Assembly (NCBI RefSeq): GCF_040054535.1
Contig: NC_090797.1
Span: 3,097,501-3,161,500, forward strand
Length of the DNA stretch: 64,000 nt
Reading direction: 5' to 3'
DNA from: Antennarius striatus
Lineage: Eukaryota; Chordata; Actinopteri; Lophiiformes; Antennariidae
Shown here: piece after piece, positions 25,014-40,080 of the stretch
Numbering within the stretch: position 1 is the stretch's first letter
Layout of the letters: every line of letters begins with the position of its first letter
Position numbers and translations under genes: made by a program
The notes under the pieces: generated by a model
Told to the model about the DNA's origin: nothing
The model's input: only the letters and a program-made list of their open reading frames with translations
The model's database searches: none

Positions 25014-28000
25014 CTAGAGATCGCACTTCATGATCTCTCTGAGGCAGATGGTGGCATAGCATGAGGAGTCCAAGTCAAAGTTTAAGACAAGCACAAGTGA
25101 GCCCTGCTTTCCTTCCCCCGTTTGGCCGTTCAGCTGCCTGTCGCTCCTGCTGCTACCCCCCATCACCTCCCCTCTCCCGTCCTCTGCTGCCTGCAGACGG
25201 TAGCGGAAGTTGCACGGACAGGCCAGCAGGGGGCGGTAGCACCCGGGCAGATTCAGCTTCAAGCTGCTGACCCTGAAGCGACACTTGTCCAGTCCGTCTC
25301 TGGCCAGTCTCTCCTGGAACCAAGTCCCCATGGAGTTTTCTGGATATTTCACCGTGTTTCCTGGCATCGGTAGCAGCACCTAAAAAATATATACAATAAA
25401 ACCCAAATAGTAAGGAAAGTAGAAACGGTGGCGTTTAAAGTAGAAGTATCTGAAACGACTTACTTGTCCCAGTTTATACGCTCCCTGTTGCTCCTCTTCT
25501 TCTGTCACAACGTGGATCTGGAAGAACACAAAAGGAAGAGGTCAACACCTCTGATGTTCAAAAATAACATGTAACGTGTCTTAATACCGAATGTTTCCTG
25601 CAATCAAGAGGTAAAAACGTTCAAGGTGGAACATTTGCCCAAGCAATTTTTAGTTCATAAGCTTCCTCTGGTATGTAGTAAGAAGAGAAGTACATGAAAT
25701 AAAAGTTCAAGTTTGCTTACCTGAGGTAAACTGGTCTCTCCAGCATCCTCCAGTTTGTTCTGCCCTTCTTGCCTCCACACCAGGTCTCCTCGTCTGGCTC
25801 TGTGGCCCAAAGTTGTCAACCTGTGCGCCGCTGCCTCGTTCCACACTCTGACAAAAACACAGTTGTTGTTTATTTTTTTAACAAAAGCATTGTCAACTGC
25901 TTATACAGTATATACATCGTTATATCCTAGCGTCTGACCTGCTACAGTAGGCATGTGGGTAGAAGACTCTCATACTGTGGGGAAGACTTAACCAAGCTTG
26001 AGCACAACCGTCCGGGCCGGTCCCGTAGCGGTTGAGGGCGCGGAGCATCAGCCGCTCCTTGGCCTTCGACAGCGGCATCATCGCCAGAGACTCCTTGGCG
26101 TTATCTGATGCAAAGAAGGAGAAAACGACGAGCGGTACAGAGGCGACGCGCTGCAAAAAACAGTCAGTTCAAGATTCTTGCCTTTGCTCTCACCTGTTTG
26201 GAGGAAGTGTCTCTTGGCGTGGCTGTGAGGATCATCCCCTTCCTCCGGAGTGAAGAAGAGACGCACGGCGCCCACCTGACCCAGACAACACGCGACCTGT
26301 TACAGCCTCACATCACATTAAAGACAACCTCTGGTTAATCATCTGAGACTCTCACCATGTCTTCTTTGAGCAGGGCCAGGCCCACGTGGTCAGACTGAAC
26401 GCTCTGGCTGCTCCCGAACCTCTGGGGTCCATAGTAGTTGACGAAACCTCTGGCCTGGAAAGATCAGAACATGAACCAGTGAGACGGGTCCGTTTCATTG
26501 GAGGAAGACAGAGGTTACTTCCTTTTTTCTCTTGTTAATTGCATAAAAAAGAAAATAAATACTTAAAAACCAAATTCATGTACATTTCTACATCAAAAAA
26601 CCTCAAATCCCACTGAGAATGAGCATAACATCAACTTGTCGCCGTAGAAACGGAAACAATACACACAATTAAAGCCGTAAAATCAGTCGGGGACTAAATT
26701 TAAAAAAAACAACACCTCCACATTCTCCACTGCTTCCTTCACCAGCTCTTCCAAGCAAGTGTGTGCGTTCGCAGCGGAGAAGTGTGTATCGCTGGTTCCG
26801 TGTCGTCTCAGGTCTCGGACCACGATGTCGAAGTGGTTCCCCTGCAGACGACCGAGCCTGAGGGGCTCGCCGACGGAGCGGATCTGAGACAGGTGCATCC
26901 CTCTCTTCTGGAACTCTGCCGCTTTCTCTTCCAGTCTGGTGAGAAATAAGAGAAATAAAAGAAATAAATCAGCCGAAAGGAAAAGTTTCACCATAATTCT
27001 GTTGAATCCTGAGGCATTAAGAATTTAAACAATAGCAAATCAAGTTCCTGCAACGTTTTAAGTTGCTGACAAACCCAATCCATGACAGATACACAAAGCT
27101 ACCGTTGGGCTGAGACCTTCTTGACCACCATGGACTGGTAGGTGACGGCTCTCTTGTCCTTGATCCCGGCGTAGGTGAAATCTGACGGCAGGACGCCGAG
27201 GGCGGCTGCCATGTAGCTGATGGCCTCCAGCGTCTCCAGGTTCTCCTTCCGCAGAGTAAAACCTGAAAGGAAGGTGAAACAAAAACGACACGGGTGTTAT
27301 TTTATCCGGATGGCCTTTTTGGAATCCTGATTTAATGGAGACGCACCGGTGTAAACCTCCTCCTCTTTACGCTCTTCTCCGCTCCTCTTCTTCGGCCTCC
27401 CTTGCTCTCTCAGCCTGACGGTGATGGCCGTGGTCCCCTGATCGCTGAAGCTTTTTGTCTCCACCAGTTTGCCAAACCTCCGGCTCATGAAGTGATGGAC
27501 CGCCGTCCGGTGCTCCTTGCTGTCGTCAGGTCCGAACGTGTAGGACGAGCCTCGCACTTTGGCGTCTATGAACCTGAAGAAGTCCTCGGCTTCGTCCTCC
27601 GTCACCAGCTGGGAGAGCTCCCTGTAGTCCGGGTCCTCCCTCACCCGGATCTCGGGCTGGATGGTGATGGTCATGAGGAAGGGGAAGCGGTGTCGGACCA
27701 CCCGGTGGACGTTGGCTCGGTGGTGTTTGTCGGGGAAGCATCCCAGCGACAGCTCCTGCTTGGCTGTGGTCTCATCCTTGAGTGTCAACACGAACTGCTC
27801 GAGCTCCTCGCTCACCGATTGGCCCAGAATCACACTTAAATCAAAGCTGGGCGGGGTCGCGTCGACGTCACAATCCGTCGACGCGTCACTCTCCTGCTTA
27901 AACTGGGCGCTGCTTTGACTGTTTGCGTCAGAGGATGCGCAGGGTGACGTGTGATTGGCTGATGCTGCGGTGACGCGCCGGCCACCGACGTCGATCTCTG

Positions 28001-28106
28001 TCACCACAAAGTCTCTGATCAAGTTTTTGATGCTTCCGCGGAAACCTTCGTGGTTCGATATGAAGCAGGGGGGGACGTTCACAGCAGCATCACCGTCCTG
28101 CTTCAT
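25014..28106 (-). CDS. pus7l: Pseudouridine synthase 7-like protein (PUS7L)
   Basis: A TruD-family RNA pseudouridine synthase, which isomerises uridine in RNA. Nine coding exons on minus: 28106-27347, 27262-27103, 26935-26716, 26454-26356, 26275-26194, 26104-25939, 25847-25721, 25517-25464 and 25379-25014. All have GT-AG borders and compatible phases and join to 677 codons plus TAG (the human protein, from memory, has about 700). Exon 2 carries the catalytic motif GIKDKRAVT near residues 286-294, where Asp289 would be the nucleophile. Exon 3 carries [11 protein letters not shown] and exon 4 carries NYYGPQRFG, both TruD hallmarks. The C-terminus ([13 protein letters not shown]) matches PUS7L rather than PUS7. 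The start is fixed by an in-frame TAA 24 bases upstream of the ATG, which sits in accATGa. A splice acceptor at 28137 shows that at least one untranslated exon lies upstream. No break is seen. Confidence 0.96.
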
Positions 28107-28466
28107 GGTCGCTTCATCCGGACACTTCAATTAGACCTGGAAATGACAGAAACACAACAAAAAAGACTTTATATGAGCCTCCAAACGCGACTGGAGGAGG
28201 TTTAGACGGACGACGGGTGCTTTACGTGTTCTTTTTTGCGCCACATACAAACTAACGCGCCTTTAAAATCGATATTTTTCACATTTGTCTTACCTTTATT
28301 TTACCGCTTTACCCGGTGGATTAAAGCGCGTTTTTACCTTTAAATAAAATCACCGTTTCATTATCAATAACCCATAAATAGCTGACTCTTCCCTTTCCCT
28401 CGTTTACTCCGTGAACGCAGCGTGCGGACGGTATGTAAACACAACAACGCTGAAACAAACCCGTTT

Positions 28467-28484
28467 ACTTCCGCGTCATGTGAC
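28467..28484. promoter_or_regulatory. pus7l promoter motifs: ETS site and E-box-like palindrome
   Basis: ACTTCCG (28467-28473) is an ETS/GABP-type core on the opposite strand, and GTCATGTGAC (28475-28484) is a near-palindromic USF/TFE-type E-box variant. They lie in a locally CpG-rich segment (about 28380-28490) upstream of the spliced 5' UTR of pus7l, a usual arrangement for a TATA-less housekeeping promoter. The transcription start itself is not visible. Confidence 0.45.
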
Positions 28485-28499
28485 CTCCGTGTGATTTTC

Positions 28500-29777
28500 T
28501 TAAAGGGACCGACCAGATTTATTTGCGCACGAAGCAGACACGCCCACTGGTGCTATACTTAGCAGCAAAATGAGTTTATGAAGTTAACTGGTTTATTATT
28601 ATTATTTAATTCATGATAATTATGTCATTCATTTTTCAATTAAAGACATACAGAAGTCCCACATAAAAACCTCTGGAGGGATTTGAAGGAGGAGGCAACA
28701 TGGAAAACTATACAACTGGATTGTTTTTGTATAAGAAATAGGCTCAGATTCCTCAAGAACTCGTTCAGCGGCTGGTATCCAGATATTCGCTTTTTCTGCA
28801 GGTGGTAGCACGGAAAGAACACACAAAAAATTACAAGAGGTGTTCAAAATACAACTCTGTATCTTTGTTTTTGTACAATTGTTTCAAGCAGCTCTGATAT
28901 GTCATGAGAAATAACATGGAGAGACGATATAATTGCGACAGTGAAGGTCGTCACCCTGTGTGGGTGTCTTTCTGGCAGCGGGCTGTACATTGACTATTTT
29001 TTTTTTCCACTTTCCTCCCTCCGGTTAAATTCCCATGCTTTGTGTGAAGACACCACTCACAATGAAACATTGTTTTGGTCTCACAGCATTTGTCCTTTGA
29101 GCATTTCTCAGAAAATATTCTACTCTTTGCTGCTGGGAAAGAAAAGATATGGCCGCAGAGCAATTGTTCGACTTAACTGCAGAAACATTAAACTGTCCAT
29201 AAAATAGAATCGCCACCATTTCTTGATCCGTGCTCAAGAAATTGTTCTCTGTATTGGCACATAAATTGATAAGTGCTTGATTAAATCATGCTTTTGCTAT
29301 ACGGATCATCTGCAAGGAGTTGCAACTGGAGTTGCTCACATTCTCTTTTTTCATTCCAGAGAGACTGTCCCTTCCTCGGGTGCTGCTGCTTCTGCTCAAA
29401 AATCTCGGCTTCATTTCAAGATCCAGATCCGGCATAAATATTGTTTTGACTGCAAGAAAAAAAAAAATCCCACCGTGATTTAGAGTAATAACACAGCTGG
29501 AGCATCAGGAGAGTGCTCAGTCTCCCTACAGGAAGTATTCTAAAGAAGTCGTAGAAGGTAGTTGTAGTGTAACGTGTCTGTCCCTGGTTCAATCCACTGT
29601 TGTTAAGATTGAAATGCACATTGTATTTGGACATTAATACAAAAAAGAAAACATGTGATACTTACATTCTGCCCATTTAATAATAATTCATTCATTGATG
29701 TTTTAATTTAAAGACATGCAAAAAACACAAGCTGGAAAATGCATGAAAGTTTCAGGAAAATTCCAAATAATAATAAT
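28500..29777. other. No gene recognised
   Basis: AT-rich spacer between the pus7l promoter and the tRNA pair. No coding motif or long repeat was seen. Confidence 0.6.
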
Positions 29778-29785
29778 AAAAAAAA
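29778..29785 (-). terminator. Pol III T-run terminator
   Basis: Eight A on plus are eight T on minus. They begin one base after the 3' end of the initiator tRNA gene (29787), with a single A at 29786 between. A run of four or more T is a sufficient RNA polymerase III terminator. No such run separates the two tRNA sequences upstream. Confidence 0.75.
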
Positions 29786-29786
29786 T

Positions 29787-29858
29787 TAGCAGAGCATGGT
29801 TTCGATGCATCGACCTCTGGGTTATGGACCCAGCACGCTTCCGCAGCGCCACTCTGCT
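29787..29858 (-). tRNA. Initiator tRNA-Met (CAT), possibly decayed
   Basis: The 72-nt minus-strand sequence begins AGCAGAGTGGCGCAGCGGAA and ends CTCTGCTA. It keeps the 7-bp acceptor stem, the D-arm A-box, the anticodon CAT at 29826-29824, the three G-C pairs of the anticodon stem (GGG/CCC) and the ATCGAAA T-loop typical of eukaryotic initiators. It departs from the vertebrate consensus I remember by T instead of C before the anticodon loop centre and by two changes that break the outer and inner pairs of the T stem (GATGC against CCATG). It may be a weakly active gene or a recent pseudogene. The T-run just downstream argues that it could be transcribed. Confidence 0.78.
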
Positions 29859-29870
29859 CAAAGGCTCCTG

Positions 29871-29943
29871 TGCCCAATGTGGGGCTCGAACCCACAACCC
29901 TGGGATTAAGCGTCTCGTGCTCCACAGACGCTAGCTGGAATGC
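29871..29943 (-). pseudogene. tRNA-Lys (CTT)-like pseudogene
   Basis: On minus, the 3' part matches tRNA-Lys closely. It has anticodon CTT (29910-29908), a perfect GTGGG/CCCAC T stem with loop TTCGAGC (an intact B-box), and ATTGGGCA at the 3' end. The 5' part is broken: the first seven bases (gcattcc) pair poorly with the 3' strand and the A-box reads tagcgtctgtgg. It is thus a relic or a tRNA-derived retroposon head. It lies only 12 bases upstream of the initiator tRNA on the same strand. Confidence 0.65.
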
Positions 29944-30024
29944 TTTTTGTGAAAAATCCTAGTTGTTTCCGCCAAATAATTTCCTCCAGATGGTTTCATG
30001 ATGAACAGATGTTTGATCAAAGAA

Positions 30025-30149
<125 letters not shown>

Positions 30150-30251
30150 ATAAAGTGCTGTTCCATGGGAGTGTATTTCCACATGGGGGGGTGCTTCTCA
30201 TCAGAGACTCCCCATCTGGGGCTTCCTCCCCCACTCATTCCAGTTGAGCTG

Positions 30252-30259
30252 TGACGTCA
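30252..30259. promoter_or_regulatory. cAMP-response element (TGACGTCA)
   Basis: A perfect 8-bp CRE palindrome about 115 bases before the start codon of the first tetraspanin gene. CREB/ATF factors bind this sequence. The other tetraspanin gene has the same site at a similar distance. Confidence 0.55.
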
Positions 30260-30373
30260 GCACCAAGAGGAGAGGTGTGGTCTCTGGTCTTCAGGATTTC
30301 TCTTCTTCCACTGAATGTTTTTATAAAGTTTCACTTCTGGGACAGTTTTGGTTCCAGTTCAGGCGACAGAAGA

Positions 30374-33794
<3,421 letters not shown>

Positions 33795-33921
33795 TTCTTA
33801 CTCGTTTTCCTGCTCTTCCTAATGAGGGATGCCATCATGATGGCTTGTTTTGCGAAAAACAATCAAAAAACAACCCACTCGGATTGGTTAAGTTGATAGC
33901 TTATCTTTTTGCAAAGTGCCA

Positions 33922-33927
33922 AATAAA
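33922..33927 (+). other. Polyadenylation signal of tetraspanin copy 1
   Basis: AATAAA 128 bases after the TGA stop, giving a short 3' UTR. Confidence 0.7.
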
Positions 33928-34271
33928 AGGGCTCCTACTGTGAACTGCGGTCACAAAACAAATTTCATAAGCAATAAGCCAGATTGTGATCAATCATCAG
34001 TCATAACTGATTTCCTTCCACTTTTTCTTCAAGACATGTTATCAGTTTATCAAACACATCTTCGCTTTATTGCATCGTTTTTTTAAAAAGTTGAGCACTT
34101 TTGATCCAAGATGTGAAACAATCCGTTTAAACGAGATGATTATGGAAATGTAGTTTTTACACAAGCACTGAGGACGTGACTTAATATTTACATGTTTGCA
34201 TCACGGAATTATTTGCGATTTGATCCAAATGTTTGTACAGTATTTAGTGTGAATGTGAATTTTTTTTTTGT

Positions 34272-34290
34272 TCAGCGCCCCCTAGAGGAC
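34272..34290 (-). promoter_or_regulatory. CTCF-like motif
   Basis: The reverse complement reads gtcctctagggggcgctga, a good match to the CTCF core. It lies between the two convergent tetraspanin genes. Confidence 0.4.
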
Positions 34291-34721
34291 GATCCTTGCC
34301 CGTGATGCAGAAAAGGATAAGAAGCCATAAAAAAAACTGTTTTCTGCCAAATGAGTTTGTATAAAAGATCACTGACATTACATTCAATGCAACCACCGAT
34401 TTATATGTGCAGTTTTTACACTCATTGCATGTTTAGCCTATATTTGTGTGGTTTTTTACAACATAGTTATTGCATGGAAAGATGGTTTCAGAGATAACGA
34501 GAAAGAAATATTGTTCTTCCTTTAAAATGGACAAGAAAGAAGAATAAAAATGCAATGTTGAAACAATGAAGTTAATATATGTTTTTTAAGGTTTTAAGAC
34601 CAGAAATTTTTTTTTCGTTCATAGATTAATTAGACAAACAAAACACAGCAAATCTCAAAAAAAAGAAAAATCCAACAGACATGAAGAGTAGGAAACAATG
34701 TGGCAGTGAACAAAAGGAGAA

Positions 34722-34864
34722 GCAGGTGTGGAGATGAGGCACAGGTGTGGAGATGAGGCACAGGTGTGGAGATGAGGCACAGGTGTGGAGATGAGTTTGA
34801 CTCCGCCTCCTGCCACACTCCATTACTGTAAATCAACATTACACAAATACAGAACCGTGACACA
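34722..34864. repeat. Dispersed element with a 19-bp minisatellite, copy 2
   Basis: About four units of the gaggcacaggtgtggagat type are followed by a tail with ctccgcctcctgccaca and ending cagaaccgtgacac. It matches copy 1 at 22655-22796 in order and orientation, with substitutions in the tail. Four units here against three there shows array length change. Confidence 0.75.
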
Positions 34865-35999
34865 AAGAACCTCAAGAAGAACAAGAATGACATTTTTTAT
34901 TCTTGCTATTTACAAAATATCCAAGAAACTCATTCCAAAAAAAAAACAAAAAAAATGACAAATAAAATGTAAAAAAACAACATACATTGCATGAACGTGT
35001 TTGTTAGGCATTAATGGTTAAAGTGCACAGGTAGACATTGAATCTGCTGCGTCATCAGTTCTACAGTAGTGATGTGGAGCTCGAAAGGCTTCTGCGGTGA
35101 GAGCGGCGCCAGGATAGTTCCAGAATACTGATGACTGAAACTTCGTTTCATTTTGAAATCCAGTTTCAGAGGCGACATTCTTGTGGATTTACCGCGTGTC
35201 TACTGAATGTGCAACCGGGTGGATACAGACGACTTAGGATGAAATCAACAAACGTGGTTAAAGGAGAAACTGAACGATGCTCTGTGTGCTTCATAACAAG
35301 ACATCAACACATTACAGCGTCTCAGAACGAGAGCTGCGCTCCTTCCTGAGAAACGACCATCGCTTGACATTAAATAAATGATTACAGTTCAACAAAATCA
35401 CTTTGTAAACACTGTTTAGGAAAAGTGCTACATAAGGGGTTATAAATATTAGTATTTGTTCGGTTACTGGTTTCTCTAATGATGACATTTCTAGGAGTAA
35501 ATAAGTCATGTATTGGTATTAAATATGCAAGTTTAAAAGGTTGAAATTGTTGAATTAAAGCTCTCAGTTCCAGTGATCATATAATAAAATTTATAATAGA
35601 TCCTCAGAATAAAGGTTCAGCCCCAAACGAAGAGAAACAAACTAAATGTCTTATATAAAATCTAGATGAGATTACACTTAGAAATGTACACCAGGATGAG
35701 TTATAGCTACTAAATAAAAGAGGAAATGAGAGGATAGATTATCAAATATGGTAATTGCACCGTTTTTACAGCAGTAAGGCAAAAAATAAATCATTTAAAA
35801 TTGATATACGCATGTAGATTACTTCCAATACCGCTGACATGCAATAATAGGAAACGATAATGTCGGCATTCGTTGCTATAGCGCAAAGCCAGGTATATGG
35901 TTTACAGCATAATTGTGTTTAAATGTGCAAATTCCAACCAGGGACTCTTCGTAACGACTCGTTTGTGTGTGGGGGGGGTCATCCAAACGTCTGTGGTGA
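34865..35999. other. Spacer / 3' UTR region of tetraspanin copy 2
   Basis: No coding motif. The minus-strand AATAAA at 34896-34901 (TTTATT on plus) could end a long 3' UTR (about 1.1 kb) of the minus-strand tetraspanin. No closer canonical signal was noticed. Confidence 0.4.
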
Positions 36000-38393
36000 C
36001 TAGAAGGCACCGGGAACGTATCTGTTGGACTGGAGAAGAGCCATGAACTCCTGTTTCCTCTTTATCTGACCCATCAACTTGATGCTCATGACCAGTAAAA
36101 TCACCTGGGGAGGAGAAACAGAAGGTGACACTGTGTCGTCTTCCCGACAGGAAGCGTTTGTGTCTTTCTGATATAATGAAAATTGATTATCTAGAACAGA
36201 TAATGACAAGAAGAGTTACCCAAAACACTCCGCTGCCAAACTGGATCCCCATCGCCAGTGAGAACGCGAGCTTCAGCTCAGAAACGTAAATCGGGAGGCA
36301 AGGCTGAAGCAAAAAAGGACGTGGGTTTAAGATCAACAGGAAGTACAGCAGTCAGACAGAACAGAAGAGTTCTGAAAAAAGTCTGTCACCTCTTTATAAA
36401 TATACTGGTTCTTTGGCGCTCCGAGCGTGGCGCTGCCCCGGAGTCGGATCTGAGGAGGGATGCAGAGGCATTAGGCTTTGTAATCTGGACCACCAAACTT
36501 GTTTAGATTATATACTTTATTGTCACCTTTACCAACTTACATGAATTTAAACTTTATAAAAATGTTTTTTACTTTCCATTTACTGCTTCTATTCCGACAT
36601 TAAAGATACTCACACATCTTCCAGGGTAGTGACAGTTACAGGAGGCGGGAATGGAGGAACCCCAATCCTTGTATCCTTCGATTAGACCGCAGCACTCAAA
36701 CTGACAAAGACAGAAACACACGAAAACTTTTTTTAACGTCGCCTCTTCTAATTTAGCAACCCAAGTTAATCTTATCTCGATTCTGAGGCCCTGGGGTTAC
36801 TTCTTGCTGGATGCTGTACAGCAGCGTCCTGTTGGCTTTGCTGGTTCCGGTTAGCGGCATCATGGACAGCAGCTTGGACTCCTCTCGGACCACACGCTTC
36901 TGAAGAGGAAAGAAACCATAAATAAATAAAAAAGATTATGTTCGAATTAAATACTGCAATAAAAATGGTGCGTTCGGGTGCCGTACCTCGTATATATCTT
37001 GGTAACTCAACGCCGTTCTGATAATAATTGTTTGACTGGCTGCCGCCATTCCTGTTGCGTACTGCACACATATAAAAAACAAAACACAACAGAAAGCCGT
37101 GAATAAACATGATTTTTTTTTTGCTGTTTTTGACCCCTTAAGAGTTTTAATTTACCAGAATCAGACACCATCTCTTTCCTTTACAGGCTCCGAACACCCC
37201 GAGCACCGACAGCAGCAGGCAGCCGATCTCCATGATGTACATGATCACCACAGACGTACTGGACACCAGCTGAGGAGGAGAATAACAGCTGCAGCTGAGA
37301 GAGGGTCAAAGGTCAGGGTCGACTGTGGCGCCTGAAGATAATTCACCGTCTTGCCCCAAGGACGTTTCAATGAACAGATGTTAGCAAACGCAACGGCTTG
37401 AGATCACGTCGTCCAGACACGAAAATTAATACAAAACAAGGAAATAGAGACAATAACATTTCCGAGCATAATTAAATAAATTAATTTAATGTAGTGAATA
37501 ACATCTGGACTGAAGATTATTTCCATTCTTCAGAAGAACCTCTGGATTAACTTACTTTGCCGGTTTCCATGAGGTCTCTGTGCCAGGCGACTGTCATGGT
37601 CAGCATGAAGAAGCACAGCGCCTGTGGAGGAAAATAAAAACGTCAAAATTAAGTTCGCAAACTGCAGCAAGAAGAAATAAATGTCAGATTATGGGATGTA
37701 AGTATTTAAAAATGTGTCTAAATGAGTGCAAAACCTGTGAACATGTTCACAATTAATCCTCTGACGTTTTAAAGCCGTGCTGCCTTCAGGTGCCACCCCT
37801 CCCGGGAGGAGAATAGAGCATCACAGGAGCCTAATAATAATGATGAAATAATAGCCTTCACGGGACAATGATATCCCGGACGAATCGAGGCCTAGGTGCA
37901 TATGACCCCCCCCCACACACACACACACACACACCGTCTGGAAACACTGGCAGTGCATGTGAAGGCATCACAGATGTATCAGATGGGTGGGGGTGGGGGG
38001 GGGGAGTCGGTGTGAGGAGGGATGGAAATGACACATCTTCTCTCTACATGCGTGTTATTATCAATACTGTGACGTCACGGTGGTGTCGGTGAGCCTTTCT
38101 GATCACTTTGTTGACGCACACCCTCCAGATACTTTGCTATAAGATGCACCGCAGGCGTCGTGATGATGGAGGCGGCGCGCTGCAGCACGCAGACCCGAAT
38201 GACCCCCCCACCACCACCACCACCACCAAATAACGGCAAAACAGATATTTAACCAATTACATCATCTCTAGTATTAAATTATTTTCAAAAGCTTTTGGGG
38301 GTGTTTACCTACCATATGCACAGCATTGGCGAATATAAACGGCCTTTTCAGGCTGGTTTTCTCCGCCACCACGACCACCGCGCTCCGGTGCAT
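36000..38393 (-). CDS. Tetraspanin, TSPAN8-like (copy 2)
   Basis: Nine coding exons on minus: 38393-38313, 37621-37556, 37269-37156, 37061-36987, 36899-36801, 36700-36614, 36449-36390, 36303-36220 and 36104-36000. All introns are GT-AG in phase 0, and the join gives 256 codons plus TAG. The product is a four-pass tetraspanin. Its extracellular loop has CCG (Cys148-Cys149-Gly150), the signature GYKDWG..IPASCNC and six cysteines (148, 149, 166, 168, 174, 196), with PCLP before the last membrane segment. Exon codon counts (27, 22, 38, 25, 33, 29, 20, 28, 34) run parallel to those of the plus-strand copy (20, 22, 39, 25, 32, 33, 24, 28, 44), so the two share a common ancestor gene. They are convergent, about 2.2 kb apart. 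The N-terminus is longer and basic, and the C-terminal tail is shorter. The exact orthologue is unresolved. Confidence 0.91.
38070..38077. promoter_or_regulatory. cAMP-response element in tetraspanin-2 intron 1
   Basis: A perfect TGACGTCA, in the context gtgacgtcacgg that is also found around the promoter-proximal site at 38522-38529. Confidence 0.45.
38208..38228. repeat. (CCA)n run
   Basis: About seven CCA/ACC units after a C-homopolymer, in intron 1 of tetraspanin copy 2. Confidence 0.85.
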
Positions 38394-38521
38394 CCTGCCG
38401 CGTCTCTCCCGGGGGGGGGGGGGCCTCCAGTCGGTCTTTTACATAAAACAGTCTATTAACGCTGTAGATGCGGCTTCAACTGTAAGTAAGGGCTTCTGTT
38501 TATCCGCACAGGACGTCACCG

Positions 38522-38529
38522 TGACGTCA
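38522..38529. promoter_or_regulatory. cAMP-response element (TGACGTCA)
   Basis: A perfect CRE palindrome about 128 bases upstream of the minus-strand tetraspanin start codon (38393), in a CpG-rich segment. Confidence 0.55.
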
Positions 38530-39780
38530 CGGCCGGAGATATGGATGGATGTTTGGTGTCGCGTTCAGGTGCAGTCCGGAATGTTTGGTTTCAATCGGAT
38601 GAGCGCGCCTTTCGGTTGTTTTTTTTTTGTTTTTGTTTTTGTCGCGATTAAAAGCGTTTATTTTTGTTGTTTAATGAATGTCTTGATGTGATAATTAAGA
38701 TAAATAAATAAACACGACACTCAAGAATGTTCCACAGCTGCAGTAATTATATAAAGTAATTATAACGTGACAAGAGCAGTAATCCTCCTCTGCATGAACT
38801 GGCATGACCTCTGATGATCCCGATGCACCTGAATCCAGCACGTAAATTCAGTTTTACTTGATTAAATGATGTCGTTCAGGTCACAGAAGTTGTAATTCAA
38901 TTGTTTAACGTTGAATCTTTTGATAGTTGACCATAACTTAAAATTATCCTCTATGTTTAGGACGATTCTGCCGAGTTCCTCTTCTGAATCCTTTCAAACT
39001 GACTGCATTTCCCATGATTCCTCTGCAGCGCCGGGGCTGGGCTGGCAGTAGAACAGGTAGGGCCGGTTTCTATTGTTTCTGCAGGTGCAATGACGAGAGC
39101 GGGGGAAAGGAATCGACGCAGGATGTCAAGTAAGAACAGAAAGAAAACTGATGACAGAAGCAGACGGAGATAAAGAGAGAGGGAAGGAACAACAGGGGAG
39201 GAAAGGGGGGAGGAAAAACGTCCCTACGACAGGTGAGTCGGACAGGAACCCGGATTGAGCATCTCTTCCTTTTATTCTAAGCAGAGTTCCTCTTTTCTTT
39301 CTACGCTAAACCTGAGCTGGAGGGAGGATAAATAGGATGGAACGTATTCATTACGTCTTTTGACGAAACGCCAAACCTCAGAAGGAGCTGAGAGGAGCGG
39401 CAAGGGGTGTGGGGGGGGGTGTGGAGGGGCGGGACGCGACATAGAAAGGATATACCTGCGGGGTTTAACAGCTGATACAAACACAGGTGATTCTTCCACG
39501 CTGTTGGTTTTGAACCGACAACTTCTGGGTCGTCTGAATTTGATTCTGGAGGTTGATTTTCAGGCGCTTTGAGACAGAAAACATTTCACAGCTTCAAAAA
39601 TTCTCTCAAAAAGCCCTAAACTGGTTTTACAGGTTGCACGTGGACCAGTTTCATCAAATGTAACCTACCTGGTGGAAATCTACTCTGGTGGTCAGCTGGA
39701 GTTTGGGCTGGAAGGAGGAACACCCAACGCAGGAGCAACTTTCCTTCCTAACCCATCATCTCTCGCTGAGTCTTCTACAG
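38530..39780. other. Spacer; likely rab19 promoter and 5' UTR
   Basis: No coding motif. A good splice acceptor (ctaaccca... tcttctacag) ends at 39780, 56 bases before the rab19 ATG. An upstream untranslated exon is therefore likely, perhaps ending at the gtaag near 39130. The segment at 39060-39470 is purine-rich. Confidence 0.4.
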
Positions 39781-39836
39781 CTTGAGGTCATCCTCAAGTA
39801 TCCCATTTTGGAATCAGACTCTGCTGTGACTCCACT

Positions 39837-40038
39837 ATGCAGGCCCCGGGTCCAGAACACGACGACTCCTTTGACTTCCTGTTTAAGATCGTTTTGATCG
39901 GGGACTCAAACGTAGGGAAGACCTGCGTGGTTCAGAACTTCAGGTCGAAAACTTTCTCGGAGAAACAGCAGAACACCATCGGGGTCGATTTCAGCGTCCG
40001 AACGTTGGACATCGAGGGGAAGAAAGTGAAGGTTAGTG

Positions 40039-40080
<42 letters not shown>

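Noticed and set aside
27402-27839. 145-codon plus-strand frame across pus7l exon 1
   Set aside because: It is the antisense shadow of the well supported pus7l exon.
28106-28130. Upstream TTG as the pus7l start
   Set aside because: An in-frame TAA lies immediately before it. The ATG at 28106 has a good context and fits the family N-terminus.
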